From the NCBI GenBank assembly GCA_024195585.1, contig SWBL01000031.1:157375-221374 (forward strand): 64,000 nt of DNA. Direction: 5' to 3'. Within the stretch, counting starts at the first letter, position 1, and every line of letters starts with the position of its first letter. Positions 59,589-64,000 of the stretch are shown in pieces. A program made the position numbers and the translations under genes. Below the pieces are notes generated by a model that made no database searches, was not told where the DNA came from, and worked only from the letters and a program-made list of their open reading frames with translations. Source of the DNA: Aureobasidium sp. EXF-3400 (taxonomy: Eukaryota; Ascomycota; Dothideomycetes; Dothideales; Saccotheciaceae).

Positions 59589-61724
59589 TTATGCATCCAA
59601 AAGCATCTTCCACAGTCCATTCGACTCTGTAAAATCGTGATGGATAATGTTGACAAGCCAGTAGTTGTCTCTGATCTCACGCAGCAGATTTGCTGATGCC
59701 GAGCGAGGTGGGTATACGTGTCGCCATTCGGTCCAAATGCCAAAGGCCTCTTCGGCCCAGGCGCGGAAGGAAACGGCTTCGATCATTGTTGGTGTGACAA
59801 TTCTGTCGCGTAGTTGTTAGCTGAAGTTCGAATGGACGAAGGTGGTTTAGGGATGTACGCACTCTTTACCGGTGAAGCAGCCCCAAGTAACCGGGTTCAA
59901 GCTCTCCTCGTCTGCTGCTTGGAAATCGCCCTTGCTGTTGCAGGCAAAGTATGTGACCTGGTCGTCCTTGTCGAGCTTGGCGCGTAGTCGTGTCCAGTCT
60001 TCGTGTGAGCAGAAGAACTCAACGAAAGGCTGTCGTCTATGTCAGCAATCACAATCTAGCCTGAAAATCTCAGGGATGCATACCTTCTGGAAGACAAAAC
60101 CACCAGGTGGACCCCAGCCAAAGATTTCATGATCGCTGCGGAAGCCGTTCACACCAGGCTGAGAGGCCACTGTCCACCAACCCTTTTGAATCAAACCAGT
60201 CAACTCGTTCTTGATCGTCTGGGTCTCTGGGTTGAGACCCTCTTCACTCCAGGGAATAGCGGCGAGTTCACCGCGCACATGACGCTCGAAGATACTTGTG
60301 ATATCCTTGGTGTCGACAGGGTGGCCCCACAGTTTCAGTGCACTCGGGATTGAGACATGCAAACTGACACCGTAACCATCGATCTCACCATATGCCGGAC
60401 TGCGGGCATCACCCCATCTTCCATTAGGGAAGTCATCCCATGTTGCCTCCCGTCCCAAAGCTCCTTCTCCTTCGGAAATTGCTAGAGCGTCTGCGCGAGA
60501 TGGCGGATTCTCGCCTGGCACACCGGCCTCGTCGTCGAAAGCCTCGAAAGACGCACTGCCGTGAGATGCTGACCTCGTAGTCTTGTCGACAACGACGCGA
60601 TTCTGTGGTGCGGAGTTGGCGAGGGAAGATCTGCGGCGTGCCTTTGCTTTCTTGTCGGCATTGCCGTTTGCGACTGGTGTGTCATCGTCCTCTACTGCGA
60701 CAAAGTCATTGACTGCACCTATCAGCTTGCAACGCTCTACGATATGTGCGACAGCTTTTTCCAGGTTGAGTGTGTAGAAGTGGAATCCTTTGGGTCCGGG
60801 AGTGGGACTCTTCTTGAGTGTTTCAACCATCTCACTCAGAATGTCGACACCAGCACGCTTGACAGCCTCGTCGTCGTTCTTGATAGGCTCCAGTCTGTTC
60901 GACACTTCGCAGGGAAGATTTGCGTGACTCAGTTTGGTGGTTCTCTTGAGGATTTGGTAGCTCTGAATGGGCATCAAGCCAGGAATGATAGGGATGGTCT
61001 TGAAAACGCCGCTCTCGTGCTGTCTCAGCATTCTCTCGTAATCTTGGTATGCGCGAATGTCGTAGAAGAGTTGAGTCATGAGGAAGTCGGCACCGGCCTC
61101 GACCTTCTCGACCAGGTAGGGCAGATCATAGGTGGCATGCTGGTGCTCGGGATGGGATTGATCAGAGTGACCCTCTGGGTATACAGCGACACCGATGCAG
61201 AAGTAGTTTCCGTACTCTTTGCGAATGTATCGTACCAGATCCACAGCCCATGTGAATTCCTTGTTGCTGTCATCCTCTTCCTGGTTCTCCAGCTCGTTGG
61301 ATCTGTATTCGTCGCTTCTCGGAGGATCGCCTCTTAGGGCGAGGATGTTTCTGATGCCCAAAGCTTTTGCTTGTTCCAGAGTCTCGTCGATGAGCTTGCG
61401 TGACATGTTTGTGCAGGTCAAGTGTAGACAAGTGGTGAGACCCAATTGGCGCTGGGTCATCTCTGCCAGAGCGAGAGATTTTGTCGAGGTGCTGCCACCG
61501 GCACCCCATGTTACATTGACGAACAGTGGGCGTAACGAATGTGCCATACGAGAGGCACGGGCGTGAAGGTTTGCGAAACCCTAGAGGCCAAGTCAGAATG
61601 TCTGTTGCTGCCCCTCATGATCGCCCCTCACCTGCTGCGTCTTTGGCGGAAAGAATTCCAGAGAGAAATAGGTGCTGTCATCTGGCAGAGCAGCAATCTT
61701 GTCGACAATCCTGTCCGAAGCCAT
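59589..61724 (-). CDS. Methylenetetrahydrofolate reductase (MTHFR)
   Basis: Exons 61724-61632, 61580-60084, 60029-59863 and 59802-59589, with introns of 51, 54 and 60 bp, give 656 residues. It starts MASDRIVDKIAAL. The catalytic barrel (residues about 1-300) shows FSLEFFPPKT, FVNVTWGAGGSTS, NILALRGDPPR and GADFLMTQLFYD, which include the folate- and FAD-contacting positions. A Ser/Arg-rich linker follows (about 330-380). The C-terminal half is the eukaryotic regulatory domain (WGPPGGFVFQKPFVEFF, WLVNIIHHDF). It makes 5-methyltetrahydrofolate for methionine synthesis. Fungi have two paralogues (Met12 and Met13 types); which one this is cannot be settled from sequence reading alone, so no symbol is given. 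Confidence 0.95.
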
Positions 61725-62223
61725 CTCGGATGTTGTTGCGTGCATGTTTGCTCGTGTGACTAGGCGAGAAGTCGAAAAAATGCGAGGACAATGTCAAGAT
61801 GCGCATGATTCGGCAGTTGTTCTTTCTTAAGGGTCCCTTCCGATACCGCCAATTTGTGGAGAGTCGCGGACCATTCGCATTCGTCATATTTACTATCCCC
61901 AGCCCGCCGGCGCTTCTTTACTGCTTTTGTTCATTCGACGCGGTCTACACCAGCAACCGTGATTTCGCACCGCTTTGCTGGTCCAGAGACCTGTACTTTT
62001 ACATTGATTGAATGCCCTTCCTCAACTGCCGTCCACCCATACGGCGGACCCCCGCGTTCGAGGTGCCAATGCATACCTGCTATCCCTGTTCCTCCTTGTA
62101 TGCCCCACGTGCACCACCCAAAGAAGCAGCTTTCCTATCCCAAACGCTCCACTTAGGTATCAGGTAATCGATGCGTTAAAATACATGCAGCTCAATACTG
62201 CCATATCGTCGTCATATACTGCT
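61725..62223. other. Intergenic spacer, 0.5 kb
   Basis: Contains the MTHFR promoter and leader plus the 3' flank of the eIF4E-like gene; both genes are on the minus strand. No element recognised. Confidence 0.5.
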
Positions 62224-63403
62224 TCATGATGCCACGACCTTCTCCTGCTCGCCCGTTCCGTTGCCCGTCGAGCTCTGGTTTTGGTTGCGGCGTCTCTCGC
62301 CGTGATGGCCTGTCTTTTCTTGACGTGCCTGGTCAATGGCGCTGCGTTGAGTGATGCTGTCATCATGGCTTTTCCAAACCATGTTGGTGTCTGCTGGCAG
62401 AGACAGGACGCGCTTGATGGTTTCCCTAGATTGCTCTGTCAGCGCGCCTTTCTTGCTATCATGTCGCCTCGTAAGACCTACCGAATCTTGACGTTCCTGC
62501 CACCGTCATTCTTGGTCCAGATGCTGAAAACATCCTCGCCACTGCGCACACTGACAACTGCACCGCAAACCTCCTCACCAGCCTCGGCGAACTGATCTCC
62601 GATCATGGCCAAGAGAAGATCCTCCCAGTAGCGGTCTGCCACTCCCTTCTTCAATCTTAGAATCCACTTTCCTCCCTTCTTGTTCTCCTCATCCTCCCAT
62701 ACAGGTCTGATGCCATCACGGAAGAAGTGGTAGTCCGACACGGTAGGAAGTCCAGAGGGGTGTTTGAGGTGTGAGTAGACCTGCCAGAACTGTTGTGCTG
62801 TCGAAATTTTGCACATAGGTCTAGTAGATTTTTCATAGTCCGAGTTCTTGGACGTAGGGGGTCTGTACCAGATGACCCATGTGTACTTGAGCGGCCACGG
62901 GCTGTCGTTGCCTCGTGCGGCCGGCTCTGTTGATTGCGAAGTGGTGGGACGAGGTGTCGTGACAGGCGCAACCTTTCTGGCAAAGCTCTTCTTCTCGTCG
63001 CCATCCTTCTTCTCAGCCGAGTTGACGGTCGAGGGCGTGCCAGTGACAGCTTTGGCAAAGTCAAATGCGGTGCCCGGTGTTTTGGGTGTCTTTGTTGCAG
63101 AACCAAATGAAGCAAAGGCGCCTGAGCCCAGACCGAAAGCGCCAGAAGCTCCAGTAGTGGGAGAGGAAATACCGCTAGTACTCAAAGGCGTGACGGCGTT
63201 GAAAGGGTTGTTGCGACCATGGGAGGATGTGCTGCCGAAGCGTTTCGAAGACGTGTGGCCATCATTACGGTCTGACTTGTCCATTGACAGGGATAGTTTG
63301 CCAACACTGCGCGAGTATGTGGTTAGCCAAGCCCAGGAAGGAAGGGATAGTGGGGCAGATACTTTGTACGACGGGACCAAAGGTTATCTCTGTCCTTGTC
63401 CAT
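62224..63403 (-). CDS. eIF4E class II (4EHP/eIF4E2-like) cap-binding protein
   Basis: Exons 63403-63363, 63306-62482 and 62425-62224, each separated by a 56-bp intron, give 355 residues. The N-terminus (DNLWSRRTNVGKLSLS) carries the LWSRR element typical of fungal class II eIF4E. A Ser/Gly/Phe-rich region follows (about 30-140). The cap-binding core starts at PWPLKYTWVIWYRPP, with a DYEKS segment where class I proteins have the first cap-stacking Trp. The second stacking residue is Trp in RPVWEDEEN, and GGKWILRLKKG follows. The C-terminal tail is Gln/Gly-rich. Members bind the mRNA 5' cap weakly and often repress translation; that role is inferred. Confidence 0.88.
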
Positions 63404-64000
63404 TGCGACGACTGCTAGCTGTAGAAAGAATGCGGGACAGAGAGGAGCTTTGGACGGAAGAGAAGGCTAGCTGGGCAGGCTGGACAAGGACGGAAGGGCG
63501 TAGTGGGCGCGGATCTCAGGTAGACAAAGACAAGGTGGAGAAAATTGTGACAAGCTGGCGCTGCAGAGGATGGTATATGGCGGGATGTGGTCGAGTGAAT
63601 TTTACGGCGTAGCTTTGGATGCGACAATGTTGGATGATTGGATGATAGCTGAATGGGAATGGGAATGGTTTTCTGAGCAGTAAGTAATAGCGCGTGAAGT
63701 GGTTGTGAGGTGAGCTGTGGAATCGAGTATTTGCATGATGGCCTTCGCAAGTCGCCGTCGGATGCAGAACTGTCGCAGCTCGTGCCAAGCACGCACGGAC
63801 CTTGACGTATTCTTTTCACTACAAAGAGATCTCGCGTGCACGCGGTCTTCTCTTTTCTTTCTCAACCAAGACCACCAACTCAAATCATCGCCAGCCGGTC
63901 TTATGCTCTACCTGGTTGGCGACTCCGATGCGTGTGTCGAGATTGATTCTACCCCACTTTTAAAACCGTCTTCACGAGGGCCCCTTCGTGGTGGCTCCCA
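63404..64000. other. Upstream region of the eIF4E-like gene to window end
   Basis: Contains the promoter and leader of the eIF4E-like gene. Overlapping minus-strand frames at 63415-63883 have no domain. A gene beyond the window edge cannot be judged. Confidence 0.45.

Noticed and set aside
60744..61337. 197-codon plus-strand frame
   Set aside because: Exactly antisense to the MTHFR catalytic domain.
62848..63612. 254-codon plus-strand frame
   Set aside because: Antisense to the eIF4E-like gene and running through its intron and promoter.

Overview
The window is nuclear DNA of a filamentous ascomycete (Pezizomycotina; Dothideomycetes is my guess from gene content, not a proven placement). 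Genes carry short spliceosomal introns, mostly 46-78 bp with GT...AG ends. The proteins are typical of moulds: hybrid histidine kinases, a Syp1 muniscin, an Asl1-type GH128 glucanase, ICln, Tlg1, MTHFR and a class II eIF4E. No bacterial operon, CRISPR array, virus or secondary-metabolite cluster is visible. All gene models below were built by hand from reading-frame continuity across introns; reading frame is preserved across every proposed splice junction.

Layout. 1-9.3 kb, plus strand: the 3' part of a double-PH Spo71-like gene, a GAF-type hybrid histidine kinase, and a repeat-rich orphan. 10-20 kb, minus strand: a six-exon Syp1/FCHO endocytic adaptor and a 1,997-residue PAS hybrid histidine kinase. 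20-27.8 kb: a gene-poor stretch, ICln (minus), a DHA1-type MFS transporter (plus), then a 1.6 kb spacer holding a small inverted-repeat element and a tRNA-like element. 27.8-34.2 kb, minus: a 1,393-residue protein of unknown function and an MDR-family oxidoreductase. 35-38 kb: secreted GH128 (plus) and an AT-hook protein (minus). 38-43 kb, minus: two paralogous BTB genes, one of them fused to three SANT/Myb-like repeats. 43.8-49.4 kb: a SprT-like protease (minus), a long spacer, and a CASTOR-like ACT-domain protein (plus). 50-56.7 kb: two small unknown genes and the t-SNARE Tlg1 (all minus) with a 3.3 kb gene-free spacer. 57-63.4 kb: a METTL25-type methyltransferase (plus), then MTHFR and eIF4E2-like (minus).

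The most interesting observations are two. First, a family of short elements of 115-116 bp with 18-bp terminal inverted repeats (consensus GCTATAGAAATGCACAAT) has three copies here, one inside intron 1 of the BTB-SANT gene. Second, the BTB gene pair shares a Cys/His motif and two intron positions but carries entirely different C-terminal exons (three SANT repeats versus an acidic, basic-patch tail). Most genes are housekeeping or signalling genes without an evident common pathway; the two hybrid kinases are the only pair with an obvious functional class in common.
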